This document shows, in pieces, positions 36,389 through 45,129 of a stretch of DNA of 62,730 bases. This DNA is from Microvirga sp. 3-52 (lineage in GTDB: Bacteria > Pseudomonadota > Alphaproteobacteria > Rhizobiales > Beijerinckiaceae). The notes under the pieces were generated by a model, which was given only the letters and a program-made list of their open reading frames with translations, was not told where the DNA came from and did no database searches. Numbering within the stretch: position 1 is the first letter of the stretch; every line of letters starts with the position of its first letter. The position numbers were made by a program, and so were the translations under genes. The stretch spans positions 39,501-102,230 of the forward strand of contig NZ_JAHAMK010000017.1 of the NCBI RefSeq assembly GCF_018383585.1, given 5' to 3'.

Positions 36389-36666
36389 GCGCCCGTCATC
36401 GGGGCAACGGGCTCTGTCGTCAAGGGAGTGCTCAGGGGTATGTGAGCCGGCGGCATTTTGCGCCACAGGCTGGAACAACTCCAATCCGGCTATGGACAGG
36501 CGGGCTTGACCGTGCCAAAGAGCCACCGCGCGGCGACTCCCAGTCGCATTGCGCGTGCGTCGCCGCGCATGCTTGTTCCATTCTGGACCTCGTGTGCCAA
36601 ATGCCTGGGTTCCCAAGGTATTGCCGATGCGCGGTTCTCGTTTTTTGATCAATGCTGGAGAGCCAA

Positions 36667-37215
36667 GTGGCCGAGACCACCACTCATGTCGCTGAGCCGA
36701 CACGGCGCGATTTCCTTTACATCGCCACGGGCGCAGCTGCCGTTGTCGGCGGAGCCACCCTTGTATGGCCCTTCGTCCAGTCCCTGGCGCCCGACGCGGC
36801 GACGGTGGCTGCCGGTGCGCCCGTCGAGGTCGACCTGACCCCCATCGCCGAAGGGCAGATCGTCAAGGTTTTCTGGCGCGGCAAGCTGATCTTCATCCGT
36901 CACCGTACGGCCGAGGAGATCAAGGCGGCGGAGGACGTGAACGTCGCCTCCCTACGCGACCCGCAGGCCGACTCGGCCCGCGTGAAGGAGGGCAAGGCTC
37001 AGTGGCTCATCGTTTATGGTAACTGCACCCACCTGGGCTGCGTGCCGCTGGGCCAGCAGGGCGAGTATCACGGCTGGTTCTGCCCCTGCCACGGCTCGGT
37101 GTTCGACACCTCCGGTCGCGTTCGCGGCGGTCCGGCGCCGATCAACCTGCCGATTCCGCCCTATACGTTTGCGTCGGACACGAAGATCGTGATCGGCCAA
37201 GAAGTCACGGCGTAA
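36667..37215 (+). CDS. petA: Ubiquinol-cytochrome c reductase, Rieske iron-sulfur subunit
   Basis: A 182-residue Rieske protein of the cytochrome bc1 complex. The Tat-type N-terminal anchor is TRRDFLYIATGAAAVVGG. The cluster is held by CTHLGC and CPCHGS (Cys120, His122, Cys139, His142 and the two disulfide cysteines). The GTG at 36667 has GGAG eight bases upstream and gives the usual rhizobial N-terminus; ATG 36652 is the alternative. It is the first gene of petABC. Confidence 0.95.
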   Translation: MAETTTHVAEPTRRDFLYIATGAAAVVGGATLVWPFVQSLAPDAATVAAGAPVEVDLTPIAEGQIVKVFWRGKLIFIRHRTAEEIKAAEDVNVASLRDPQADSARVKEGKAQWLIVYGNCTHLGCVPLGQQGEYHGWFCPCHGSVFDTSGRVRGGPAPINLPIPPYTFASDTKIVIGQEVTA

Positions 37216-37239
37216 CCCAGCGACGATCAGGCGATATCC

Positions 37240-38520
37240 ATGAGCCAGCATCCCACAACTTATGTTCCCAAGAGCGCCTTCGGTAAGTGGTTCGAGAGCC
37301 GTCTGCCGATCGCAGGTCTCGTCCACTCGTCCTTCATTGCGTTCCCGGTTCCGAGGAACCTGACCTATTTCTGGACCTTCGGCGCCATCCTGGCCTTCAT
37401 GCTCGTCGCGCAGATCGTGACGGGCGTGTTCCTGGCGATGTACTACACCCCGAATGCCGGCATGGCGTTCCAGTCCGTCGAGCACATCATGCGCGACGTG
37501 AACTATGGCTGGCTGATCCGCTATCTGCACGCCAACGGCGCGTCGATGTTCTTCGTCGCCGTCTACATCCACATCTTCAGGAACTTCTACTATGGTTCCT
37601 ACAAGGCGCCCCGTGAGGTTCTCTATATCCTCGGCGTCGTGATCTTCATCCTCATGATGGCCACCGCCTTCATGGGCTACGTGCTTCCCTGGGGCCAGAT
37701 GAGCTTCTGGGGCGCCACCGTGATCACGAACCTGTTCTCGGCGATCCCGCTCGTGGGCGAGACCATCGTGAGCTATCTCTGGGGCGGCTACTCGGTGGGC
37801 AACCCGACCCTGAACCGCTTCTTCTCCCTGCACTACCTGCTGCCCTTCATGATCGCGGGCGTCGTGATCCTGCACATCTGGGCGCTCCATGTGCCGGGCC
37901 AGAACAACCCGACCGGCATCCCGATCAAGTCGGGCAAGGACGCGGTTCCGTTCACCCCCTATGCCACGATCAAGGACATCTTCGCCGTCGTCGTGTTCAT
38001 GATCTTCTTCGCCTACTGGGTGTTCTACATGCCCAACTACCTGGGCCATGCGGACAATTACATCCCGGCGAACCCGGCCGTGACGCCTTCGCACATCGTT
38101 CCCGAATGGTACTTCCTGCCGTTCTACGCGATCCTGCGCGCCATTCCCGACAAGCTCGGTGGTGTCATCGCCATGGGCGCGGCCATCGTGATCTGGGTGT
38201 TCATGCCCTGGCTCGATACCTCCAAGGTGCGCTCTACGGCCTACCGTCCGCTCTACAAGCAGTTCTTCTGGATCTTCGTGATCGTGTGCTTCCTGCTCGG
38301 CTGGCTGGGCTCCCGCCCGGCCGAGGGCTGGTACGTGATCGCCTCCCAGATCTGCACGGCCTACTACTTCGCCCACTTCCTGATCGTTCTGCCGGTGCTC
38401 GGCTTCGTCGAGCGTCCGCTGCCGCTGCCGAATTCGATCCTCGAATCCGTCATGGGCGTGCAGAAGGGCGGGGCTGGCATTCCGGCCGGCGCCAATGCCG
38501 AGCCGCATTCCAAGGGCTGA
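37240..38520 (+). CDS. petB: Cytochrome b subunit of the bc1 complex
   Basis: A 426-residue integral membrane cytochrome b with eight helices. It carries the haem-binding His pairs of helices B and D and the quinol-site motif [13 protein letters not shown]. Length and order fit an unsplit alphaproteobacterial cytochrome b. It is 24 bases after petA and 24 bases before petC. Confidence 0.96.
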   Translation: MSQHPTTYVPKSAFGKWFESRLPIAGLVHSSFIAFPVPRNLTYFWTFGAILAFMLVAQIVTGVFLAMYYTPNAGMAFQSVEHIMRDVNYGWLIRYLHANGASMFFVAVYIHIFRNFYYGSYKAPREVLYILGVVIFILMMATAFMGYVLPWGQMSFWGATVITNLFSAIPLVGETIVSYLWGGYSVGNPTLNRFFSLHYLLPFMIAGVVILHIWALHVPGQNNPTGIPIKSGKDAVPFTPYATIKDIFAVVVFMIFFAYWVFYMPNYLGHADNYIPANPAVTPSHIVPEWYFLPFYAILRAIPDKLGGVIAMGAAIVIWVFMPWLDTSKVRSTAYRPLYKQFFWIFVIVCFLLGWLGSRPAEGWYVIASQICTAYYFAHFLIVLPVLGFVERPLPLPNSILESVMGVQKGGAGIPAGANAEPHSKG

Positions 38521-38544
38521 GGCGAGAGTAGAGGAAACAGACCA

Positions 38545-39429
38545 ATGATGAAGCGTACTCTTCTCATCGCAGCCGCCGTTCTCGGCTTCGCCGCTCCGGC
38601 CTTCGCGGCCGGCGAGACCCCGGTCCCGCCGCAGCTCAAGTGGAGCTTCCAGGGTCCGTTCGGCACCTTCGACCGGGCCCAGCTCCAGCGCGGCTTCAAG
38701 GTCTACCGGGAGGTCTGCGCCTCCTGCCATGGCCTGAGCTATGTGGCCTTCCGCAACCTGTCGCAGCCCGGTGGCCCGGAATTCTCCGAGGCTCAGGTCC
38801 GCGCCCTGGCGGCGGAATACAAGATCCAGGACGGCCCGAACGAAGCCGGCGACATGTTCGAGCGTCCCGGCCGCGCGGCCGACCACTTCCCGTCTCCGTT
38901 CCCGAACGAGAACGCCGCCGCCGCGGCAAATGGCGGCAAGGCTCCGCCGGACCTGTCCCTGATGCCCAAGGCCCGTACCTTCGAGCGCGGCTTCCCCTGG
39001 TGGATCACGGACATTTTCCGTCAGTATTCCGAGAACGGCGCGGACTATCTCGTGGCGCTGCTCAACGGCTACGAGGAGCCGCCGCAGGGCTTCACGGTTC
39101 CCGAGGGTGGCCATTACAACCACTACTATCCGGGCCATGTGATCGCGATGCCGAAGCCGATCAGCGACGGTCAGGTCGAGTATCCGAAGAACGAGGCCGG
39201 TCAGCCTCAGGTGCCGGAGACCGTGGACCAGTACGCCCGTGACGTAACGGCCTTCCTCACCTGGACGGCGGAACCGCACCTCGAGGCCCGCAAGCGCCTC
39301 GGCTTCCAGGTCATCCTGTTCCTGATCGTCCTGGCCGGTCTGCTCTACTTCACGAAGAAGAAGGTCTGGGCCCGGGTGGGCGGCGAGGTCGAAGGCCACG
39401 CCACGCCCCCGATGACGCACAACCCGTAA
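38545..39429 (+). CDS. petC: Cytochrome c1 subunit of the bc1 complex
   Basis: A 294-residue cytochrome c1 with a signal peptide (1-22), the haem site CASCH (Cys58, Cys61, His62), a likely Met ligand in YYPGHVIAMPKP and a C-terminal anchor helix around 265-283. It is not fused to cytochrome b, unlike in Bradyrhizobium fbcH. A terminator follows. Confidence 0.95.
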   Translation: MMKRTLLIAAAVLGFAAPAFAAGETPVPPQLKWSFQGPFGTFDRAQLQRGFKVYREVCASCHGLSYVAFRNLSQPGGPEFSEAQVRALAAEYKIQDGPNEAGDMFERPGRAADHFPSPFPNENAAAAANGGKAPPDLSLMPKARTFERGFPWWITDIFRQYSENGADYLVALLNGYEEPPQGFTVPEGGHYNHYYPGHVIAMPKPISDGQVEYPKNEAGQPQVPETVDQYARDVTAFLTWTAEPHLEARKRLGFQVILFLIVLAGLLYFTKKKVWARVGGEVEGHATPPMTHNP

Positions 39430-39437
39430 CGAATAAG

Positions 39438-39461
39438 GGCTCCGGTTTCCGGGGCCTTTTT
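39438..39461 (+). terminator. Intrinsic terminator of petABC
   Basis: GGCTCCGG-TTT-CCGGGGCC with one G-T pair, then TTTTTC, nine bases after the petC stop. Confidence 0.88.
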
Positions 39462-39532
39462 CTTTCGAGGTGCATTGTGCTCGGTCGAGGGACGGGTCGA
39501 GGGAGTGGAAACAACTGTGTCATCCGCTCCCC

Positions 39533-39621
39533 GTCATGGCCGGCCCTGTGCCGGCCATCCCGATCCTGTGAAGCGCGGCGTTTCAAGCTATCGGGATCAC
39601 CGGGACAAGCCCGGTGATGAC
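39533..39621. repeat. 89-bp composite palindromic repeat, copy 9
   Basis: GTCATGGCCGG hairpin, spacer with GAAGCGCGGCG, then ATCGGGATCACCGG hairpin ending GATGAC. It lies downstream of the petABC terminator. Confidence 0.87.
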
Positions 39622-39668
39622 GAAAGAGATGCGCTCCCAACCCTTGAGAATTCATCCGACGCTCTAGT

Positions 39669-39778
39669 ACATCGTGCGGAAAAGTGGATCCGGTTTTCCG
39701 CTTTCGACGATGTGCTCATCAAAAAGGGAGCATCGGATGGATCCCAAAAGTGCAAATCCACTTTTGGGTCCGATGCTC
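39669..39778. repeat. Double palindrome, second repeat family
   Basis: Two adjacent nested palindromes. The first is ACATCGT-GCGGAAAA..TTTTCCGC-tttcg-ACGATGT (39669-39713). The second is GAGCATCGGA..CCCAAAAGTG..CCACTTTTGGG-TCCGATGCTC (39728-39778). A decayed relative lies at 60944-60990. No gene uses this stretch. Confidence 0.75.
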
Positions 39779-39816
39779 TAGTGACACGATGCCGGGCTGG
39801 CTCTATCCCGTTCTTC

Positions 39817-40425
39817 ATGCTGCAGACCATCGCCGACGACATCTGGGGCAAGGATTGCCTCGCCTATCACGTTCAACCCAGCCTGGAGCCTGAGACTCGA
39901 GCCGCCTTCGAGGAGGTACAGCGGGCCTTCGCCGAGCTCTGGCCGGAACACCTGCATGTGGGGCCCGGGCATGGGCTGCACGTCACCATTTATCCGCTGG
40001 TGACGGTGAAGGGCGGCTTCGACAAGGACGCCTATTGGCGGAGCATCGCCCGGCAAAGCCAGGGCCTGCTCGAGGATCTCTGCGCAGGGCATCCGACCCT
40101 GGAACTGCGCTTCTCCCGTCTCAAGGTCACCGACACGGCCATCATCGCGACGGCCACTGAGGAAACCGGTCTGATCGAAGCCATCCGGGAGAGGATCGTC
40201 CGCGACATCCCCCCGCCGCCGGGCGCGAGCCCGATCATCTACGACCTGATCCATTCGACCCTGGCGCGCTACCGCACGAAGGCCTCGATTCCGGACCACG
40301 TGGTCGAGCGGATCGAGAGCCTGCCGGTCTGCATCACCGCGCCCGTGCGGCAGATCAGGCTCGTTCGCGAGACGCTCTTTCCCTGCCTCGTGACGGACGA
40401 GATCGCGGCTTTCCCCTTGCGCTGA
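39817..40425 (+). CDS. 2H phosphoesterase (2'-5' RNA ligase-like)
   Basis: A 202-residue protein with two HxT motifs in the right order, His55-V-Thr57 (GLHVTIYPL) and His146-S-Thr148 (LIHSTLARY). These define the 2H fold of RNA ligase/cyclic phosphodiesterase proteins. Substrate unknown. The frame is open to 39475, but that part is repeat DNA. The ATG at 39817 is the first plausible start, without a strong ribosome site. It abuts the cupin gene tail to tail with no spare base. Confidence 0.75.
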   Translation: MLQTIADDIWGKDCLAYHVQPSLEPETRAAFEEVQRAFAELWPEHLHVGPGHGLHVTIYPLVTVKGGFDKDAYWRSIARQSQGLLEDLCAGHPTLELRFSRLKVTDTAIIATATEETGLIEAIRERIVRDIPPPPGASPIIYDLIHSTLARYRTKASIPDHVVERIESLPVCITAPVRQIRLVRETLFPCLVTDEIAAFPLR

Positions 40426-40926
40426 TCATTCCGGCCGGCGCGGCCTGCCGTCATGGGGCCCGAGCGGGCGCGCGGGCGCATCGTCCCACCAATCCGTGCG
40501 AAGAGCGCGCAACTCCGGGTTGACCGGGTAGACGATCCGATTCTCGTCCTTGTTCGCCTCGCCGACGACCAGAAGCCGAACGGGCTCGTCGGTGTTGTTG
40601 AGGAAGCTGTGCGCGATCCCCGTTCCGGCCGGGAAACCGACTCCATCGCCGGGAGCGAGACGGAAGAGCTCGCCGTCGATCCAAACGTCCGGCGTGCCTT
40701 CGATCACGTAGATGAATTCCTCCTCGGCGCTCTCCGCATGCGGGAACGAGGTGCGGCGGCCCGGCGGCAGCAGCTCGTGATGAATGCCGAGCTTCGTGAG
40801 GCCAAGGGCGGCGGAGAAGGGCGAACCGATGCTCCGGGGCTCGTTCGTGCCGCGAAAGACCGCCGTGCCGTCGTTCTGGAGCTCCTGGTAATTCCGGATG
40901 AAGGAGGGGCGCCTGGTCTCGGACAT
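40426..40926 (-). CDS. Cupin-domain protein
   Basis: A 166-residue single-domain cupin. The first motif is PPGRRTSFPHAESAEEEFIYVIEG, with a His and Glu but not the full HxH, and the second is the PAGTGIAHSF region. The ending KDENRIVYPVNPE and WWDDAP recurs in one subgroup of cupins. No substrate is evident. Confidence 0.8.
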   Translation of the reverse strand: MSETRRPSFIRNYQELQNDGTAVFRGTNEPRSIGSPFSAALGLTKLGIHHELLPPGRRTSFPHAESAEEEFIYVIEGTPDVWIDGELFRLAPGDGVGFPAGTGIAHSFLNNTDEPVRLLVVGEANKDENRIVYPVNPELRALRTDWWDDAPARPLGPHDGRPRRPE

Positions 40927-41099
40927 GAGAGAACAACCTTTCGAGGATGATCTGCGGGAGCAAGAGCGACCATAGCCGGCCGTTCGGAAACTTGTCGATC
41001 AGGAACAGCTTCGGCTCCCACGGATGGACTTGGGAAAGGGCCCCCCTTCGGCTATGAAACGGGGCACGGCGGGAAGCGCCCTGACAGGCGAGGGTTCAG

Positions 41100-41984
41100 A
41101 TGACGAAGGCGGTTCTAGGCATTATCGGCGGGTCGGGGGTCTACGATCTTCCAGGGCTCGAGGACATGCGCGAGGAGCGCATCGATTCTCCCTGGGGCGA
41201 GCCCTCGGACGTGCTGCGCACCGGGCGCATCGGCGGGACCGAGATCGCCTTCCTGCCGCGCCATGGGCGCGGCCACCGCCTGTCCCCGTCCGACATCAAC
41301 TACCGGGCGAATATCGACGTGATGAAGCGCGCCGGCGTCACCGACCTGATCTCGGTCTCGGCCTGCGGTTCGTTCAAGGACGAGTATTATCCCGGCTTCT
41401 TCGTGCTGGTGGACCAGTACGTGGACCGCACGCACAAGCGCGAGGGCTCGTTCTTCGGCCGGGGTTGCGTCGCCCATGTGCCCATGGCGCATCCGGTCGG
41501 CCCCCTGCTGCGCCAGCGCATCGCCGACGCGGCGGTGGCCGAGAGAATTCCATTCACGCTGGGCGGCACGCTGGTCTGCATCGAGGGGCCGCAATTCTCC
41601 ACTTATGCCGAGTCCATGACCTACAAGAAGCTCGGCTACGACGTGATCGGCATGACGGCCATGCCGGAGGCCAAGCTCGCCCGCGAGGCCGAGATCACCT
41701 ATGCCACCATCGCCATGGTGACCGACTACGATTGCTGGCATCCGGAGCACGACAACGTGGACGTGGCCTCCGTCGTCGCCGTCGCGCACCAGAACGCCAC
41801 GAAGGTGGCCCGTCTTGTCGCCCGCGTCGCCCGGGATTTTCCGGCAGAGCACGAGCTATGCCCCGCAGGCTCCGACCGGGCGCTCGACGGGGCCGTCATG
41901 ACCGCCCCGTCGGCCCGCGATCCGGATCTTCTGAAAAAGTTGGATGCTGTGGCCGGGCGAGTGCTAAACCCGTCGCAAGCATGA
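41100..41984 (+). CDS. mtnP: S-methyl-5'-thioadenosine phosphorylase
   Basis: A 294-residue phosphorylase that splits methylthioadenosine, the by-product of polyamine synthesis, to adenine and methylthioribose-1-phosphate. It has [32 protein letters not shown] and the purine-site [16 protein letters not shown] precedes the ATG. The adenine it frees would be used by Apt, encoded 70 bases downstream. Confidence 0.94.
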   Translation: MTKAVLGIIGGSGVYDLPGLEDMREERIDSPWGEPSDVLRTGRIGGTEIAFLPRHGRGHRLSPSDINYRANIDVMKRAGVTDLISVSACGSFKDEYYPGFFVLVDQYVDRTHKREGSFFGRGCVAHVPMAHPVGPLLRQRIADAAVAERIPFTLGGTLVCIEGPQFSTYAESMTYKKLGYDVIGMTAMPEAKLAREAEITYATIAMVTDYDCWHPEHDNVDVASVVAVAHQNATKVARLVARVARDFPAEHELCPAGSDRALDGAVMTAPSARDPDLLKKLDAVAGRVLNPSQA

Positions 41985-42054
41985 TCGCGCGCCACTTGCG
42001 CTCACGGCGATTTCAGATCCAACTCCTCCTCGACACCCAGGCAGGCTTGACCCC

Positions 42055-42600
42055 ATGGACCAGCGTCTCCTCACCGACCTGAAATCCGCGATCCGCTCGA
42101 TCCCGGATTACCCGAAGCCGGGCATCGTCTTCCGGGACATCACGACCCTGCTGGGCGATGCCCGAGCCTTCCGGCGCTCCGTGGACGAACTCGTTCATCC
42201 CTTCGCGGGCGGGCGTGTCGACAAGGTGGCCGGCATCGAGGCGCGCGGCTTCATTCTCGGTGGCGCCATTGCGCATCAGCTCTCCTCGGGCTTCGTGCCG
42301 ATCCGCAAGAAGGGCAAGCTGCCCCATGAGACGGTGCGGATCGCCTATTCGCTCGAATACGGCGTCGACGAGATGGAGATCCACACCGATGCCATCGGCC
42401 AGGGTGAGCGGGTGATCCTCGTGGACGACCTCATCGCCACCGGCGGAACGGCGGTCGCGGCCAGCCAACTCCTGCGCCGGATGGGCGCCAACATCGTTGC
42501 CGCCTGCTTCATCATCGACCTGCCCGATCTCGGCGGTGCCGCGAAGTTGCGCGATCTCGGCGTCGAGGTGCGCAGCCTCGTGAGCTTCGAGGGGCATTGA
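42055..42600 (+). CDS. apt: Adenine phosphoribosyltransferase
   Basis: A 181-residue enzyme that turns adenine and PRPP into AMP. It has the N-terminal [27 protein letters not shown] and the PRPP loop [16 protein letters not shown]. It is placed between mtnP and an HD phosphohydrolase, forming a purine salvage group. Confidence 0.95.
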   Translation: MDQRLLTDLKSAIRSIPDYPKPGIVFRDITTLLGDARAFRRSVDELVHPFAGGRVDKVAGIEARGFILGGAIAHQLSSGFVPIRKKGKLPHETVRIAYSLEYGVDEMEIHTDAIGQGERVILVDDLIATGGTAVAASQLLRRMGANIVAACFIIDLPDLGGAAKLRDLGVEVRSLVSFEGH

Positions 42601-42610
42601 GGAGCCTCCG

Positions 42611-43186
42611 ATGTCGGGCGACCGCCTTTCGGGAGCGCTGGACTTCCTACGGGAAGCGGAAAGGCTCAAAAGCACCCTGCGCAGCGGCTACACCTCGACG
42701 GGTCGTCCCGAGAGCACGGCCGAACATACATGGCGTTTGTGCCTCATGGCGCTCGTGTTCTCGGATGAGTTCGAGAACATCGATCTTCTGCGCCTCATCA
42801 AGCTCTGCATCGTTCACGATCTCGGCGAAGCCCTGAGCGGCGACATTCCCGCCGTGCTTCAGACGGAGGGATCCGGCAAGTCCGCCCAGGAGAGGGCGGA
42901 TCTGGAGGTGCTGACCAAAACACTCCGCCCGACGAAGCGGGCCGAGATACTGGCCCTGTGGGAGGAATACGAGGCGGCCTCGTCGCCCGAGGCCATTCTC
43001 GCCAAGGGGCTCGACAAGCTGGAGACGATCCTCCAGCACAACCAGGGGCAGAATCCCGCCAGCTTCGACTATGCGTTCAATCTCGGCTACGGGCGGAAGC
43101 AGACGGCCGCTCATCCTGTTCTTGCCGAGATCCGCGCCATTCTCGATCAGGAGACCCGCGAGCGGGCCGAAGGCTCGAGGGGCTAA
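42611..43186 (+). CDS. HD-domain phosphohydrolase (YfbR-like)
   Basis: A 191-residue HD protein with metal ligands in STAEHTWRLCLMAL, CIVHDLGEALSGDIP and KGLDKLETILQ. It resembles 5'-deoxynucleotidases of the YfbR group. GGAG precedes the ATG, 10 bases after apt. The neighbours suggest a nucleotide role. Its stop overlaps the stop of the opposite-strand MaoC gene in the four bases CTAA. Confidence 0.85.
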   Translation: MSGDRLSGALDFLREAERLKSTLRSGYTSTGRPESTAEHTWRLCLMALVFSDEFENIDLLRLIKLCIVHDLGEALSGDIPAVLQTEGSGKSAQERADLEVLTKTLRPTKRAEILALWEEYEAASSPEAILAKGLDKLETILQHNQGQNPASFDYAFNLGYGRKQTAAHPVLAEIRAILDQETRERAEGSRG

Positions 43187-44199
43187 GCCCGCCTTTCCCA
43201 GAACACCATCCCGTCGAACGCGAACACCTCCTCCCCGTGCTGGTTCGTGCCGGTGTTGTGGTGGAACACCAGGCCCCAGCCGGGGCGGGATGCGGAAGCG
43301 CGCTTGGCCGTCACGGTCGAGCGGTAGGTGACCGTGTCGCCCGCATAGACGGGCTTGAGCCATTTCAGGTTGGAAAAGCCCGGGGAGGGGCCGAGCCGGG
43401 CTGGCCGCTGGCCATGGGCGAGCGCATAGGCGCGGATGCGCTCGCGGTGGCCGACCATCTGTTTCATCCACACGCTGGCCGTATGCCAGCCCGAGGCGCA
43501 CAGGGCGCCGAAGAGGCTGTCCTTGGCGGCTTCCGCATCCACATGGAAGCGCTGCGGGTCGAACTGCCGGGCAAAGCCGATGATTTCTCCGGGCGTAAAG
43601 GCGTAGGAGCCCAGCTCGTCCGTCTCGCCGATGACGAGATCCTCGAAATAGGGATTGGACGAGATGTGCGGCAGCTCCCGCTCGGGCGTATGGTCCGGCG
43701 CGGCGGAGGCCTCGGCGGTCAGAGCGCCTGGGCCGGCGCCCTTGACGGGCTCCGCGTCGCGGCGGCCGAACATGATCCAGTTCTTCTGGGTGAAGACGAC
43801 CTCATCCGCCTGGTTCAGCATCTCGAACTCGAAGCGCACGAGGCCAAGGGAGGGGCGGCTCGTGGAGGGGCGGCTCTCCAGAACCGTCATGCGGGAGCGG
43901 AGGGTGTCACCGGGCCTGACGGGCTTCAGCCACTTCACGTCCTCGATCCCGGGTGCCCCCATGGACGTGGAATCGAGAAGAAACCCGTCCGCGACCAGAC
44001 GCATGTTGATGCTGCAGGTGTGCCAGCCCGACGCGATGAGCGTGCCGATGAAGCTGTCCTTGGCGGCGACCTCGTCCACATGGAAGGGTTGCGCGTCGTA
44101 TTCCCGCGCGAAGGCGAGCAGCCCCTCCTTGGTGACGGTGTAGGGGCCGAGCATCTGCGTGGAGCCGGGCGTGAAATCTTCGAAAGCATAACGGGGCAT
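43183..44199 (-). CDS. Tandem two-domain MaoC-type dehydratase
   Basis: A 338-residue protein made of two MaoC hot-dog domains (about 1-165 and 180-338) that are clearly copies of each other: PGSTQMLGPYTVTKEGLLAF and GETDELGSYAFTPGEIIGF, and both have PFHVDxxAAKDS or RFHVDxxAAKDS and ASGWHT. Such proteins hydrate enoyl-CoA. Most bacterial MaoC dehydratases of this kind have one domain. The frame runs open to 44952, but that part is antisense-like shadow. The CoA substrate is unknown. Confidence 0.82.
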   Translation of the reverse strand: MPRYAFEDFTPGSTQMLGPYTVTKEGLLAFAREYDAQPFHVDEVAAKDSFIGTLIASGWHTCSINMRLVADGFLLDSTSMGAPGIEDVKWLKPVRPGDTLRSRMTVLESRPSTSRPSLGLVRFEFEMLNQADEVVFTQKNWIMFGRRDAEPVKGAGPGALTAEASAAPDHTPERELPHISSNPYFEDLVIGETDELGSYAFTPGEIIGFARQFDPQRFHVDAEAAKDSLFGALCASGWHTASVWMKQMVGHRERIRAYALAHGQRPARLGPSPGFSNLKWLKPVYAGDTVTYRSTVTAKRASASRPGWGLVFHHNTGTNQHGEEVFAFDGMVFWERRA

Positions 44200-44237
44200 G
44201 GTCTGGATCGCTGCGGTTTTGGCGCTTCGCCTCAGGG

Positions 44238-44915
44238 TCAGGCCGGAAGGGGGCTGAATTGTCCAGCCGCGTTGTGCGCCAAGCGGATCGGTTCGGGCAA
44301 GCGATACTTTGGAGAGCAGCGGAGAACGAGTTCCGTCGCCGTCGCAATGTCGGCCAGGTGCCCCGGGGAGATGAACATCGGGTTCTTGGCCGTGCGGGTG
44401 CGCAGGGCGACGCCGATGGTTTCCTTGCGGTCGATCAGGGGAGCGGCTGAGCCCTTCTCCTCGCCGAGATCCTTGTAGCGCCCGCACAGGAGCGTCTTGC
44501 CGCAACCGATGGTGGGTCGCTGCAGCCACAGGCCCATATGGCTCGCAATGCCGATGCGGCGGGGATGGGCGATGCCCATGCCGTCGAAGAGGAAGACATC
44601 CGGCTCGGCTTTCAGCTTCTCGAATGCTTCTTCGAGAACCGGACCCTCGCGAAAGCTCAGGAGACCGGGAACATAGGGAAATGGGGTCGGGCGCTGCGCC
44701 AGCACGGTCTCCACCGGCAGGAAGCCCGGATAGGTGACCACGACGATGGCCGCCTGCGACTGCTCGTTCTTCACGCTGACGTCGACGCCGGCCACTAGCT
44801 TCACCTCGTCCAGATCGATAGGACGGTCGGACACGACCTCCGTGCGCAGCTCCTGCTGGAGGGCGACGGCCTCGGTAGGGGTGAGATTCCAGTCGTGTCG
44901 ATGGTGAAGCTTCAT
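44238..44915 (-). CDS. nfi: Endonuclease V
   Basis: A 225-residue endonuclease V that cuts near deaminated adenine (inosine) in DNA or RNA. It carries the catalytic Asp of VAGVDVSVK, the wedge PYVPGLLSFREGPVLEEAF, FLFDGMGIAHPRRIGIASHMG and KNPMFISPGHL. The ATG at 44915 is chosen; the frame opens ten codons earlier with a TTG. Confidence 0.93.
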   Translation of the reverse strand: MKLHHRHDWNLTPTEAVALQQELRTEVVSDRPIDLDEVKLVAGVDVSVKNEQSQAAIVVVTYPGFLPVETVLAQRPTPFPYVPGLLSFREGPVLEEAFEKLKAEPDVFLFDGMGIAHPRRIGIASHMGLWLQRPTIGCGKTLLCGRYKDLGEEKGSAAPLIDRKETIGVALRTRTAKNPMFISPGHLADIATATELVLRCSPKYRLPEPIRLAHNAAGQFSPLPA

Positions 44916-45129
44916 GGCCCGTCTGTGAGGATGGTGAAACCTCAACGCTCAAGGTTGGGGATCGATCCCTTGCTGTCGCGAAGTCCAGACCCGGGGAGCG
45001 GTGCTCCTATGGTCAAGCCTATGATCCTTCTACGCAATATTCCTTAGGGGCATTGTCTGAATGTTGTTCTGGGTCCGGAGGGTGTACGTCCCTGTCGATC
45101 TTAGACGCAAGTCCAACAACGAGGATATC

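Noticed and set aside
36952..39420. An 822-codon open frame antisense to petABC
   Set aside because: It lies exactly opposite three well-supported bc1 genes and its composition (Arg, His, Gly, Glu rich) is that of an antisense shadow in high-GC DNA.
43183..44952. A single 589-residue fusion of MaoC with an upstream domain
   Set aside because: The extra N-terminal part is the out-of-frame reading of endonuclease V; the MaoC protein starts at 44199.
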